A DNA stretch of 64,000 nt, from NCBI GenBank assembly GCA_014656015.1, contig BNBP01000032.1:1-64000 (forward strand), written 5' to 3'. Origin of the DNA: Streptomyces griseoaurantiacus. GTDB taxonomy: Bacteria > Actinomycetota > Actinomycetes > Streptomycetales > Streptomycetaceae. The position numbers and the translations under genes are program-made. The notes below the pieces were generated by a model. It worked only from the letters and a program-made list of their open reading frames with translations. It made no database searches and was not told the DNA's origin. Of the stretch, positions 7,348 to 15,725 are shown piece by piece (within the stretch, counting starts at the first letter, position 1; each line of letters begins with the position of its first letter).

Positions 7348-8315
7348 CCATGCCGACGGATCCCGGACGGACGAACCCCGGGCCGAAGGACCCCGGGCCG
7401 GCCGGGGCCGACGTCGAGGTGGACGTCGAGGTGGTCGAGTACACCGACCCGCTGTGTCCCTGGGCCTGGGGTTCGGAACCCGTACTGCGCAGACTGCGCG
7501 CGGCACTGGACGGCCGGGTCCGCTGGCGCCGGGTGTACGGGATCCTCTTCGACCAGGACGAGGACCCGGCCCCCGACCCGGCCGCGGAGACGCTCTGGTA
7601 CGCGCGCCACCTCGAGGAGATCGGGCGTCACACCCGGGCGCCCCGGGCCTTCCGGCTGCGGCGCGTGGCGGAGAGTTCCTGGCCCGCTTCGCTCGTCGCC
7701 GCGGCGGCCGAGGCGCAGGGCCCCGAGGTCGCCGAACGGGTGCTGCGCCGGCTGCGGGAGAGCGTGTTCGTCCTCGGCGAGCCCGCGGACTCCCCGGAAC
7801 TGGCGCTGGCGGCGGCGCGCGGCGTGCCGGGCCTGGACGGGGAGCGGCTCGCGGCGGACGCCGCCTCGGACGCCGTCCGGGACCGGGTGCGCGCCGATCG
7901 CGCCGAGACCCGCCGGCCGGTGCCCGAGGTCCTGTCCGCCGGAGGCGACTCCCCGCACCCCGGGGCCGCGAAGGAGACCCCGGACGGCGGTCTGCGCTAC
8001 GCGCTGCCCACCCTGCTCGTGCGTCGCGCGGGCGCCGTGCGCGCGGTGCCCGGCCGACGGCCGTACGAGGAGTACGCGGAGGCCGTCGAGGCACTGCGGC
8101 CGGGCCTGCCGGCCGATCCCGCGCCGCTGTCGGCCGGGGCCGCCCTCGCCCGGTACCGCAGCCTGACCGAGCCGGAGCGGACGCTTCTGACGCACGGTCC
8201 GTGGCCCCCGCCGGGGGCGGTACGGATCGACACCGCCGGGGGTCCCCTGTGGCTGCACCCGGAGGAGGCGGCGGTCCGTCCGGCCGTCCGGGCCACTCCC
8301 CCGCCGGAACGCTGA
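7344..8315 (+). CDS. DsbA/FrnE-like thioredoxin-fold protein
   Basis: A 323-residue protein translationally coupled to the Rrf2 gene (ATGA overlap). Near residue 35 it has VVEYTDPLCPWAWG, the N-terminal strand and active-site helix of DsbA/FrnE-type thioredoxin folds, but with a single cysteine (CPWAW instead of CxxC). The rest has the helical insertion typical of the family and a cis-proline-like YALPTLLV segment. Single-cysteine relatives include adaptor proteins such as SpxH/YjbH. With a sulfur-type regulator as partner, a role in sensing thiol status or helping the Rrf2 protein is possible but unproven. The C-terminal 60 residues do not resemble anything I recognise. Confidence 0.7.
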   Translation: MTMPTDPGRTNPGPKDPGPAGADVEVDVEVVEYTDPLCPWAWGSEPVLRRLRAALDGRVRWRRVYGILFDQDEDPAPDPAAETLWYARHLEEIGRHTRAPRAFRLRRVAESSWPASLVAAAAEAQGPEVAERVLRRLRESVFVLGEPADSPELALAAARGVPGLDGERLAADAASDAVRDRVRADRAETRRPVPEVLSAGGDSPHPGAAKETPDGGLRYALPTLLVRRAGAVRAVPGRRPYEEYAEAVEALRPGLPADPAPLSAGAALARYRSLTEPERTLLTHGPWPPPGAVRIDTAGGPLWLHPEEAAVRPAVRATPPPER

Positions 8316-8350
8316 CACCCTCCCGAGCTGCGAGGACGATCCGTCCCGCC

Positions 8351-8377
8351 CAATGAGACACCTTTTAGTGTCCATTG
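8351..8377. promoter_or_regulatory. Inverted repeat operator overlapping the -35 box of the sulfur operon
   Basis: Arms CAATG-a-GACAC (8351-8361) and GTGTC-CATTG (8368-8377) are complementary except for one inserted base, around a six-base centre. The right arm runs into TTGACA (8375-8380), so a bound protein would block the promoter. The Rrf2 regulator encoded 1 kb upstream is the obvious candidate. Confidence 0.65.
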
Positions 8378-8404
8378 ACAGCGGGTCACGCCTCACCTCA
8401 GGAT
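8375..8404 (+). promoter_or_regulatory. Sulfur operon promoter, probably leaderless
   Basis: TTGACA (8375-8380) is a perfect -35 box, followed by an 18-base spacer and CAGGAT (8399-8404) as -10. The expected start point is at 8411-8412, exactly the A of the leader-peptide ATG, so the transcript likely begins with the start codon. Confidence 0.65.
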
Positions 8405-8411
8405 GAGCACC

Positions 8412-8486
8412 ATGCTTACGACGCACCCCGGTGTGGTGTGCCGCTACGTGGACCTGCGGCGCACCTGCAGCGCCCTCTGTCGCTGA
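8412..8486 (+). CDS. Cysteine-containing leader peptide of the sulfur operon
   Basis: A 24-residue ORF, MLTTHPGVVCRYVDLRRTCS ending ALCR, with three cysteine codons and the SALCR ending. I associate this ending with the putative leader peptides found before sulfur-assimilation operons in Streptomyces. An in-frame ATG at 8403 would add three residues, but the promoter geometry places the transcript start at 8412. Cysteine-rich leaderless short ORFs that attenuate operons according to cysteine supply are established in mycobacteria; the same logic is inferred here. It is followed by a 411-base untranslated stretch before the substrate-binding protein. Confidence 0.75.
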   Translation: MLTTHPGVVCRYVDLRRTCSALCR

Positions 8487-8897
8487 CCGCCCGCCGCCCA
8501 CGGCTCACAGGCGCCCGCCTCTCCCCCGCCGGCACCGGCCTTCCGCCGGTCCGCCGCACGGCGCCCGTTCCCCCCACCGTGTTCCCGGCGTCCCGCACGT
8601 CCCCGTCCCCCTCGTCCGCCGGCTGACGCCCGCGCGACGCGGGACTCCCTCTACCCCGAGTGCTCCGGCCCGTCCCTGAGCGCGGTGCGGCCCCGTGCCC
8701 GCCGCCGCGACCGGGCATGCCCGGACCCGCCCGCCCCGCCGTACGACGACGTCGCCGGGGCGCCCCGCTCCGTTCGCCAAGCCCCGCCGCCGAGCCCGCT
8801 CCTGCCCCCGAGGCCGAGGCCGTCATCCCCGAGTCCGCGCGCCCGGGGACCGGACACGGCCCGGCACCGGCGCGCGCCCTCGTAGAAGGAAACCGCG
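8487..8897 (+). promoter_or_regulatory. Long leader between leader peptide and ABC operon
   Basis: 411 bases without a credible gene. Visible structures are a hairpin CCCGCG-cga-CGCGGG at 8629-8643 and a 14-base perfect palindrome CCGGGCATGCCCGG at 8711-8724. Neither has a U-tract. The pyrimidine-rich 8500-8620 part could be a Rho loading region, so attenuation by Rho after release of the leader-peptide ribosome is one reading. Confidence 0.4.
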
Positions 8898-10487
8898 ATG
8901 CTCCCACCGTTCACCCACCCGCGTACCGGCCAGGACCGGCACCCCGCGCGCCCCGGACACCGCCCCGCCCGGAGGAGCCGGCTGCGCACCGCCGCCCTCG
9001 GCACCGTCCTCCTCACCGTGCTCACCCCCGCCCTGAGCGCCTGCGGCGGCGACAGTGCCGCCGCGAGCGACACCCCGACCCTGAAGTGGGCCTCCTCCTA
9101 CTTCCCCTCGCACTGGGACCCGGTGGTCGGCGGCAGCGGCGCACAGTTTCGCGAACTGGCTCTGGTCTACGCATCGTTGACGCGTACCGACGAGAAGGGC
9201 GACGCCGTGCCCGACCTGGCGGAGAGCTGGGACTACAACGCCAGGGGCGACCGGATCACCTTCCATCTGCGGCCGCACCTGAAGTTCAGCGACGGCGAAC
9301 CGGTGAACGGCGCCGCGGTGAAGGCCGCCGTCGAACGCGCCAAGAAGCAGAAGAACTCCGCGCTCTTCGGCGATCTGACGTCCATCGAGTCGGTGGAGGC
9401 CAAGGGTCTCGACGCGGTCATCCACCTCAACCAGGTCGACTACCAGATACCCCAGTTGCTGGGCGAGCGGGTGCTGCAGATCGCCAGCCCCAAGGCGGCG
9501 CGGAACGCGAGCGCGCTGGACCGGAACCCGGTGGGCGCGGGCCCGTTCACCGTCACGCAGATCGTCCCGGGCACCAAGGCGGTGCTGAGGAAGAACCCCG
9601 ACTACTGGGACGCGGAGAACATCCACATCGACAACGTCGAACTCACCTCCGCGCCCGACGCCTCCACGGTCGTCTCCGGACTGCGGACCGGCGTCTACAA
9701 CTTCGCCGACATCGACCCCAGTCAGGCCGAGGCCGCCAAGAAGGCCGGACTCGACGTCTTCGTCCAGCCCGGGTTCAACGCGTCCAACATCAGCCTGAAC
9801 GTCAACAAGGCGCCGTTCGACAACGGCAAGGTCGTCGACGCCGTCCGGCACGCGGTCGACCGGCAGGAGTTCGTCGACAAGCTGACCTTCGGCTACGGCG
9901 AGACGACCGACCAGCCCTTCCCGAAGGGATACGTCGCCTACGACCCCGCCTCGGCCGACGCCTACCCCTATGACCCGGCCAGGTCGAAGAAGCTGCTCGC
10001 GGAGGCCGGTTACCAGGCCGGCGAGCTCAAGCTGAACCTGGTCGTCCCGGCCGAGGACCCGCAGGCGGAGATCGTCCAGTCGCAGCTCGCGAAGGTGGGC
10101 GTCAAGGTCACCATCAAGATCGACAAGAACTGGGCGACCCCGTTCTTCGCCAAGGACCTGGCGTTCTCCCTGTACTCGACGACCGGCCGCGACTCCGCGC
10201 TGCAGACGCTCACCGCCCACTTCGGCCCGCACGGCCCGCTCAACCTCAGCTCCCCCTACGAGCCCTCCGGTTTCGAGGCGGCCGCCGCGAAGGTGCGCCG
10301 CACGCCGCTCGACTCGCCCGACTACGCCGAGGTCCTGCGCGCGGCGACCCGGGCCGGGCTGAAGAGCGAGGCGCTCGTCTTCACCTACTCCCAGCCCAAC
10401 CTCATCGCCAAGAGCAGGTCCGTCTCCGACCTGCCGAGGAACCCGGCCCACATCGACTGGACCGGCGTGACCATCGGCGGCCACTGA
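8898..10487 (+). CDS. ABC transporter substrate-binding lipoprotein, family 5
   Basis: A 529-residue extracellular solute-binding protein. A charged N-region of about 30 residues precedes a hydrophobic stretch and the lipobox LSAC with the lipidated Cys49. The body has SBP_bac_5 hallmarks: LAESWDYNARGDRITFHLRP, KFSDGEPVNGAAVK, and NPVGAGPFTV. Family 5 proteins usually bind peptides, nickel or glycosides, but members with monooxygenase operons of this kind can bind organosulfur compounds. It opens a nine-gene run (8898-18169) with two flavin monooxygenases and an FMN reductase, so a sulfur-containing substrate is inferred. GAAGGAAA precedes the start. Confidence 0.88.
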   Translation: MLPPFTHPRTGQDRHPARPGHRPARRSRLRTAALGTVLLTVLTPALSACGGDSAAASDTPTLKWASSYFPSHWDPVVGGSGAQFRELALVYASLTRTDEKGDAVPDLAESWDYNARGDRITFHLRPHLKFSDGEPVNGAAVKAAVERAKKQKNSALFGDLTSIESVEAKGLDAVIHLNQVDYQIPQLLGERVLQIASPKAARNASALDRNPVGAGPFTVTQIVPGTKAVLRKNPDYWDAENIHIDNVELTSAPDASTVVSGLRTGVYNFADIDPSQAEAAKKAGLDVFVQPGFNASNISLNVNKAPFDNGKVVDAVRHAVDRQEFVDKLTFGYGETTDQPFPKGYVAYDPASADAYPYDPARSKKLLAEAGYQAGELKLNLVVPAEDPQAEIVQSQLAKVGVKVTIKIDKNWATPFFAKDLAFSLYSTTGRDSALQTLTAHFGPHGPLNLSSPYEPSGFEAAAAKVRRTPLDSPDYAEVLRAATRAGLKSEALVFTYSQPNLIAKSRSVSDLPRNPAHIDWTGVTIGGH

Positions 10488-10552
10488 CACCGCGTCCGCC
10501 CCGCTCCACCCCTCATTCACCCCGTCCCGCACTCCTCGAAAGGAGGCATCCC

Positions 10553-11593
10553 ATGACGACGACGAAGGAGCAGGCGCGGGAGCCGGCCGCGCCCGCGGAC
10601 GGCCGCAGTGCCGCCGGCGCCCGGGCGCGGCACGGCCTGGGCCGTGTCCTGGCCACCGTCGCCCGGTCGGCCGCGCTCTTCGTGCCCGTCTTCCTGGTCG
10701 CGACCTTCGTGACCTTCGCACTGCGCTCGCTCAGCGGGCTCAGCCCCGCCAGGATCCAGCTCGGCGAGCAGGCCACGCCCGAGGCGATCGCCCGGGTCGA
10801 GGCCCAGTGGGGCCTGGACCGCCCCTTCCTGGTGCAGTACGGCGACTGGATCGGCGGCGTGCTGCACGGGCAGCTCGGCGCGAGCTGGACCAACGGGGCC
10901 GACATCTCCACCCTCATCGGGCTCGGCCTCGGCGTGAGCCTGTCGGTGGCCACCCTGGCCCTGGTCATCGGCGTCCTCGCCGGCTTCGCCCTGGGCACGC
11001 TCGCGGCGTTGCGCCGCACCACCTGGATCGACCGCGCCGTCACCGGCTTCGTCACGGTCATCTCGGTGATGCCCGCCTTCGTCGTCGGGATCGTCCTGGT
11101 GGCGGTCCTCGCGGTCGGCCTGGGGCTGTTCCCCTCCGCCGGCTACGTCGAGCCCGGCCAGGGCATCGGACCGTGGCTCGCCCACATCACGCTGCCGGCC
11201 GTGGCCCTGAGCCTCGACGTCGTCGCCGACGTCGCCCGCCAGCTGCGTTCGAGTCTCGTCGCCGCCTACCGCGAGAACTACGTGACCGGCGCGCTGGTGC
11301 GGGGTCTGAGTCCGCGCCGGATCTTCTTCACCCACGTGCTGCGCAACGGCCTCGGGCCGGCACTCGCGACCCTCGGTCTGAAGTTCCCCTCGCTCGTGGG
11401 CGCCTCCGTCGTCACGGAGTGGATCTTCGGTCTCCAGGGCTTCGGCCGGTTCGCCAACGACTCCGCCCAGTCCGGCGACGTACCCGCCGTCCAGGGCGTG
11501 CTGGTCGTGTCGATCGTCCTGGTCGTGGCGTTCAACCTCGTCGTCAACCTGGTGCTGGCGCGCGTCACGCCCGCCGCGCAGAGGGGAGTGTGA
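10553..11593 (+). CDS. ABC transporter permease, DppB/OppB type
   Basis: A 346-residue inner-membrane permease with about six membrane helices. After a charged cytoplasmic N-tail the first helix and the periplasmic loop containing RVEAQWGLDRPFLVQYGDWI are typical of OppB/DppB. The cytoplasmic EAA loop is visible near residues 240-265 (VRGLSPRRIFFTHVLRNGLG). A strong AAAGGAGG precedes the ATG. It works as a heterodimer with the permease that starts 3 bases after its stop. Confidence 0.9.
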   Translation: MTTTKEQAREPAAPADGRSAAGARARHGLGRVLATVARSAALFVPVFLVATFVTFALRSLSGLSPARIQLGEQATPEAIARVEAQWGLDRPFLVQYGDWIGGVLHGQLGASWTNGADISTLIGLGLGVSLSVATLALVIGVLAGFALGTLAALRRTTWIDRAVTGFVTVISVMPAFVVGIVLVAVLAVGLGLFPSAGYVEPGQGIGPWLAHITLPAVALSLDVVADVARQLRSSLVAAYRENYVTGALVRGLSPRRIFFTHVLRNGLGPALATLGLKFPSLVGASVVTEWIFGLQGFGRFANDSAQSGDVPAVQGVLVVSIVLVVAFNLVVNLVLARVTPAAQRGV

Positions 11594-11596
11594 CCC

Positions 11597-12487
11597 ATGG
11601 TGCGCCGTGTGCTGTCCCTGCCGTCCGGCCGCATCGCCGTCTGCGTGCTCGCGGTGATCGCCCTCCTCGCGGCGTCCGGGCCGCTGCTCGCCCCGCAGGA
11701 TCCACTGGCCGCGGGCGACACCCCGCTCGCCGCCGCCTCCGGCGCCCACTGGCTGGGCACCGACTACCTGGGGCGGGACGTGCTGAGCCGGTTGCTCGAC
11801 GGCTCCCGCGTCAGTGTGCTGGGCTCGCTGGAGGTGGCCCTGACCGCGCTGGTGGTCGGGGTGGTGCCGGGAATCCTGTCGGTGTACCTCGGCCGGACCT
11901 TCGAGTGGCTCACCCTGCGGCTGGCCGACACCCTCGTCGCGCTGCCCTTCCTGCTGTTCGCCGTCGCCGTCGTCGCTCTGCTGGGCAACGGCATCACCCA
12001 GGCGATGCTGGTCACGGGGGTGCTGGTCTCCCCGCTGTTCTACCGGGTCTCCCGCGCCGCCACCCTGGCGGTGGCCCGCTCGCCCTACGTCGAGGCGGCC
12101 CTCGTCTCCGGGGCGGCGATCGGCTGGGTCGTGCGCCGCCACGTCCTCGCCAAGGTGCTGCCGCCGATCGCGGTCGCGCTCGCGCAGACCGTCGGCACCG
12201 GCTTCGTGATCGTCTCCAGCCTGACGTTCCTCGGCATCGGCGTGCAGCCGCCCGCGCCCACCTGGGGCGGGCTGCTCGCCTCCGACCTGGGCTATCTCGG
12301 CCAGCGGCCGTGGGCGCCGGTCGCCCCCGCGCTCCTGATCATGGTCACCGTCTGGGCCTGCAACGTCCTCGCCGACGCCCTGCGCGACGTCTCCGGCGAG
12401 GCCGGCCGCGCACTCCTCAACAGCCGCCGGGCCCGCGCCCACCGGCTCGACGAGGCCGATCCCGCTCCCGCCGGAGGCACACGATGA
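11597..12487 (+). CDS. ABC transporter permease, DppC/OppC type
   Basis: A 296-residue permease. It has the OppC-type early motif HWLGTDYLGRDVLSRLLDGS after the first membrane helix, further hydrophobic helices, and an EAA loop around VSGAAIGWVVRRHVLAKVLP. The conserved GVQPPAPTWGGLL loop lies near residue 215. It begins 3 bases after the upstream permease and its stop overlaps the ATPase start (ATGA), consistent with stoichiometric translation of the importer. Confidence 0.9.
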   Translation: MVRRVLSLPSGRIAVCVLAVIALLAASGPLLAPQDPLAAGDTPLAAASGAHWLGTDYLGRDVLSRLLDGSRVSVLGSLEVALTALVVGVVPGILSVYLGRTFEWLTLRLADTLVALPFLLFAVAVVALLGNGITQAMLVTGVLVSPLFYRVSRAATLAVARSPYVEAALVSGAAIGWVVRRHVLAKVLPPIAVALAQTVGTGFVIVSSLTFLGIGVQPPAPTWGGLLASDLGYLGQRPWAPVAPALLIMVTVWACNVLADALRDVSGEAGRALLNSRRARAHRLDEADPAPAGGTR

Positions 12488-13368
12488 GCACCCTGTCCCA
12501 GAAGCCGCTCGCCGAGCGCCGTGCCCCTCAACGGCCCGCTCCCGCACGGCCGGTGGCGCCCGCACTGTCCGTGCGTGACGTGCGCATCAGCGACCGGACC
12601 GCGGGACGCGAGATCGTCCGCGGGGTGAGCTTCACCCTCGCGCCCGGCCGGACGGTCGGCATCGTCGGCGAGTCCGGCAGCGGGAAGACCCTCACCTGCC
12701 GGGCCGCGCTGGGCATCCTGCCCCCGCACTTCGAGATCACCGGCGGCTCGGTCGAGATCGAGGGCCGCGACATCGGCGGTCTGACGCCCGCCGAGTGGAC
12801 GGCGCTGCGCGGTGCCACCATCAGCGCCGTCTTCCAGGACCCGGCCTCCTACCTCAACCCCTCGATCCCGGTGGGCAGACAGGTCGCCGAGGTCGTGCGG
12901 ATCAAGAAGGGCGCGGGCCGGCGCGAGGCCCGCCGGCAGGCACTGGAACTGCTGCGCGCCGTGCACCTCAGGGATCCCGAACTCGTCTACTCGCAGTACG
13001 TGTTCGAGCTGTCCGGCGGCATGCTCCAGCGGGTGCTCATCGCGGCGGCCGTCGCCGCCGATCCGCACATCCTGATCGCCGACGAGGCCACGACCGCGCT
13101 CGACGTCACCGTGCAGGCCGAGATCCTCGACCTGCTGGCCGATCTGCGCGAGCGCACCGACCTCGCCCTCGTGGTGGTCTCCCACGACCTGGCCGTCGTC
13201 GCCCAGCTGTGCGACGAGGTGCTCGTCATGCGCCGGGGCGAGGTGGTGGAGCAGGGGCCCACCGAGGAGGTGCTGCACCGTCCGCGGCACGCGTACACCC
13301 GGCTGCTGATCGCCGAGCACGAGCAGTACGGCCTGGAGAGGTTCCGCACCGCCGAGGAGGACGCGTGA
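12484..13368 (+). CDS. ABC transporter ATP-binding protein (DppD-like)
   Basis: A 294-residue ATPase subunit. Walker A is GESGSGKT, the Q-loop is VFQDPASYLNP, the signature is LSGGM and Walker B is ILIADEATTALD, with the H-loop in VVSHDLAVV. It starts at the ATG overlapping the permease stop. The C-terminal oligopeptide domain with its cysteine cluster is absent, so it is shorter than classical OppD. It pairs with the next ATPase, whose GTG start overlaps its stop. Confidence 0.9.
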   Translation: MSTLSQKPLAERRAPQRPAPARPVAPALSVRDVRISDRTAGREIVRGVSFTLAPGRTVGIVGESGSGKTLTCRAALGILPPHFEITGGSVEIEGRDIGGLTPAEWTALRGATISAVFQDPASYLNPSIPVGRQVAEVVRIKKGAGRREARRQALELLRAVHLRDPELVYSQYVFELSGGMLQRVLIAAAVAADPHILIADEATTALDVTVQAEILDLLADLRERTDLALVVVSHDLAVVAQLCDEVLVMRRGEVVEQGPTEEVLHRPRHAYTRLLIAEHEQYGLERFRTAEEDA

Positions 13369-14258
13369 GCAGGCCCGTCGACCCCAGCGACCACGACGAC
13401 GCCGTCGACGGCGCCACGGACGGCACCGCGGGGCCCGCCCGCCCGGTGCTCGACGTCCGGGATCTGCACGTGCACTACGGGGCCCGCCGCCGACGCCGGC
13501 CAGCCCTGCGCGGCGTCTCGCTGAGCGTCGCCCCGGGCGAGACCGTCGGCATCATCGGCGAGACCGGCTCGGGCAAGTCCACCCTCGCGCGGGCCGCGCT
13601 CGGTCTGGTGCGCGCCTCCGCCGGATCGGTCCTCGTCGACGGCGAGGACGTCACCTCGTACGGCACCCGCCGATGGCGCGCCCTGCGCCGCAGAGGGGTG
13701 ATCCAGTACGTCTTCCAGGACCCGCTGCGCAGCCTCGACCCCGACCTGAGCATCGGGACCTCGCTCGCCGAGCCCCTGCTCATCGGGGGCGCCGGCCGCG
13801 AGGAGGCGGCGGCCCGGGTGCGGGAGTTCCTGCCTCGCGTCCGCCTCGACGAGGACCTCCTCGACCGGCTGCCGGGCGAGTTGTCCGGCGGGCAGCGCCA
13901 GCGGGTCGCGGTGGCCCGTGCGCTGGTCACCGGGCCCCGGCTGGTCATCCTCGACGAGCCGGTGAGCGCCCTGGACTCCGCCAACCGGGTCCAGGTCCTG
14001 GAGATCCTCAAGGACCTGCGCGCCGACGGCGTCGCCCTCGTATTCATCTCCCACGACCTGGGCTCCGTCGCCGGGGTCGCCGACCGTGTCGCGGTGCTGT
14101 ACCGGGGTGAACTGGTCGAGGCGGGCGCGACCCGCGAGGTCATCACCGCGCCCCGGCACCCCTACACGCGACTGCTCGTCGGCTCCGCGCCCACCCTGCG
14201 CGGCGCCCCCGCCGACCGCGCCGCACGCGAGGCCCTGCGCGCGCTGCTGCACACCTGA
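13365..14258 (+). CDS. ABC transporter ATP-binding protein (DppF-like)
   Basis: A 297-residue ATPase, second of the pair. Walker A is GETGSGKS, the Q-loop is VFQDPLRSLDP, the signature is LSGGQRQRVAVARAL, Walker B is LVILDEPVSALD and the H-loop FISHDLGSV. The GTG at 13365 overlaps the TGA of the preceding gene. An acidic linker of about 25 residues precedes the domain. Together the five genes from 8898 make a complete importer, ahead of the flavin-dependent enzymes that would process its substrate. Confidence 0.9.
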   Translation: MSRPVDPSDHDDAVDGATDGTAGPARPVLDVRDLHVHYGARRRRRPALRGVSLSVAPGETVGIIGETGSGKSTLARAALGLVRASAGSVLVDGEDVTSYGTRRWRALRRRGVIQYVFQDPLRSLDPDLSIGTSLAEPLLIGGAGREEAAARVREFLPRVRLDEDLLDRLPGELSGGQRQRVAVARALVTGPRLVILDEPVSALDSANRVQVLEILKDLRADGVALVFISHDLGSVAGVADRVAVLYRGELVEAGATREVITAPRHPYTRLLVGSAPTLRGAPADRAAREALRALLHT

Positions 14259-14355
14259 TCGCTCCGCTCCCCGAAGAAAGCCCGCGAAGGGCGAGAACCG
14301 GCCGCCCCCGACGGGCGGGAACGCTCGGCCCCCGACGGGCCGGAAAGGACACCCC

Positions 14356-15696
14356 ATGCCCCGCACCCTCCATCTCGCGCTCCACCCCTACGGAGTCGGC
14401 GGCCCGGGCCAGCACGGCCTGTGGAAGGACCCCCGCGTCGCGAAGAACGCCAGCATCGACATCGACTACTACATCCGGCAGGCCCAGGCGGCCGAACACG
14501 CCCTGTTCGACGCCCTGTTCATCGTCGACAGCCAGTTCATCAACGCGACCTACCCCGCGCACTACCTCAACCGCCTCGAACCGCTGACGCTGCTGTCCGC
14601 GGTCGCCACCCACACCCGGCACATCGGCCTGGTGGGCACCGCCAGCTCGACCTACAACTCGCCGTTCAACCTGGCCCGCCGGTTCGCCTCGCTGGACCTC
14701 ATCAGCGGCGGCCGGGCCGGCTGGAACGTGGTGACCAGCTTCGACACCGGCACCGCGCGGAACTTCGGCCTGGACGAACACCTCGACTACGCCACCCGCT
14801 ACGGCCGCGCCCTGGAGTTCGTCGAGGTCGCCCGGGGGCTGTGGGACTCCTACGAGGACGACGCCTTCCCCGCCGACGTCGCACGCGGCGTCTTCCTCGA
14901 CCCGGACAAGCTGCACGCGCTCGACCACGTGGGCGAGCACTTCTCGGTGGCCGGTCCGCTGAACGTCTCCCGTTCCGCGCAGGGCCAGCCGGTGATCTTC
15001 CAGGCAGGGGTGTCGGAGGAGGGCCGGGACCTCGCCGCCCGGGTCGCGGAGGGCATCTACGCGCCCGGCGGGACCCTGGAGCAGGCCCAGGAGTACTACG
15101 CCGACATCAAGCGGCGCACCGCCGCGTACGGCCGGAACCCCGACCACATCAAGATCTTCCTGCACGGCGGCCCGGTCGTCGCCGCCACCGACGAGGCCGC
15201 CCGGCGCCGTGAGCGGGAGATTTTCGAGGAGGACAACGACTTCGACCGCAACCTCGCGCTGCTCGGCCGCTCCTTCGGCGCCTACGACTTCAGCGTGCAC
15301 GACCTGGACGCGCCGTTCCCGGACGTCGCCCACCTCTCCGAGAAGGGCGGGCGCACCGGGGCCGCCAAGCTCATCGAGCGGGCCCGCGCCGAGAAACTGA
15401 CGCTGCGTCAAGTGGCGGAGAGCGTCAACCAGTTCCGTCGCTCGCCCTTCGTCGGGGACCCGCGCACGGTCGCCGACACCATCGAGCAGTGGTACGACGC
15501 CGGCACCCTCGACGGCATCAACCTCGCCTTCCGCACCGAGGAGGAACTGAACCTCTTCGTCGACGGCGTCGTCCCCCTGCTGCAGAAGCGCGGCCTGTTC
15601 CGCACCGAGTACACCGCCGACACCCTGCGCGGCAACCTCGGCCTGCCCGTCCCGGCGAACCGCCACGCCCGCGAGCGGACGCTCACGGCCGGCTGA
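14356..15696 (+). CDS. LLM-class flavin monooxygenase, NtaA/DszA/DmoA type
   Basis: A 446-residue luciferase-like monooxygenase of the long NtaA/SnaA/DszA branch. Characteristic segments are DIDYYIRQAQAAEHALFDAL, LLSAVATHTRHIGLVGTAS, the SLDLISGGRAGWNVVTS strand-loop that contacts FMNH2, and QAGVSEEGRDLAARVAEGIY. Enzymes of this branch oxidise dimethylsulfide, sulfones or aminopolycarboxylates using reduced FMN from a separate reductase. Here the reductase is encoded at 17615 and the promoter carries a cysteine leader, so C-S cleavage is more likely than chelator breakdown. The ATG has GGAAAGGA upstream. Two short GC-rich repeats (GCCCCCGACGGGC) lie just before it. Confidence 0.85.
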   Translation: MPRTLHLALHPYGVGGPGQHGLWKDPRVAKNASIDIDYYIRQAQAAEHALFDALFIVDSQFINATYPAHYLNRLEPLTLLSAVATHTRHIGLVGTASSTYNSPFNLARRFASLDLISGGRAGWNVVTSFDTGTARNFGLDEHLDYATRYGRALEFVEVARGLWDSYEDDAFPADVARGVFLDPDKLHALDHVGEHFSVAGPLNVSRSAQGQPVIFQAGVSEEGRDLAARVAEGIYAPGGTLEQAQEYYADIKRRTAAYGRNPDHIKIFLHGGPVVAATDEAARRREREIFEEDNDFDRNLALLGRSFGAYDFSVHDLDAPFPDVAHLSEKGGRTGAAKLIERARAEKLTLRQVAESVNQFRRSPFVGDPRTVADTIEQWYDAGTLDGINLAFRTEEELNLFVDGVVPLLQKRGLFRTEYTADTLRGNLGLPVPANRHARERTLTAG

Positions 15697-15725
15697 GACC
15701 GCCCCCGACGCGAAAGGCACATGCC

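Noticed and set aside
8711..8724. The palindrome CCGGGCATGCCCGG as an operator
   Set aside because: It lies about 300 bases inside the transcribed leader with no promoter beside it; in such GC-rich sequence a 14-base palindrome is not strong evidence.
8660..9973. Long plus-strand frame overlapping the start of the sulfur-operon binding protein
   Set aside because: It is the shifted shadow of the lipoprotein gene, composed of Arg/Pro/Gly with no motif; the lipobox and SBP motifs are in the other frame.
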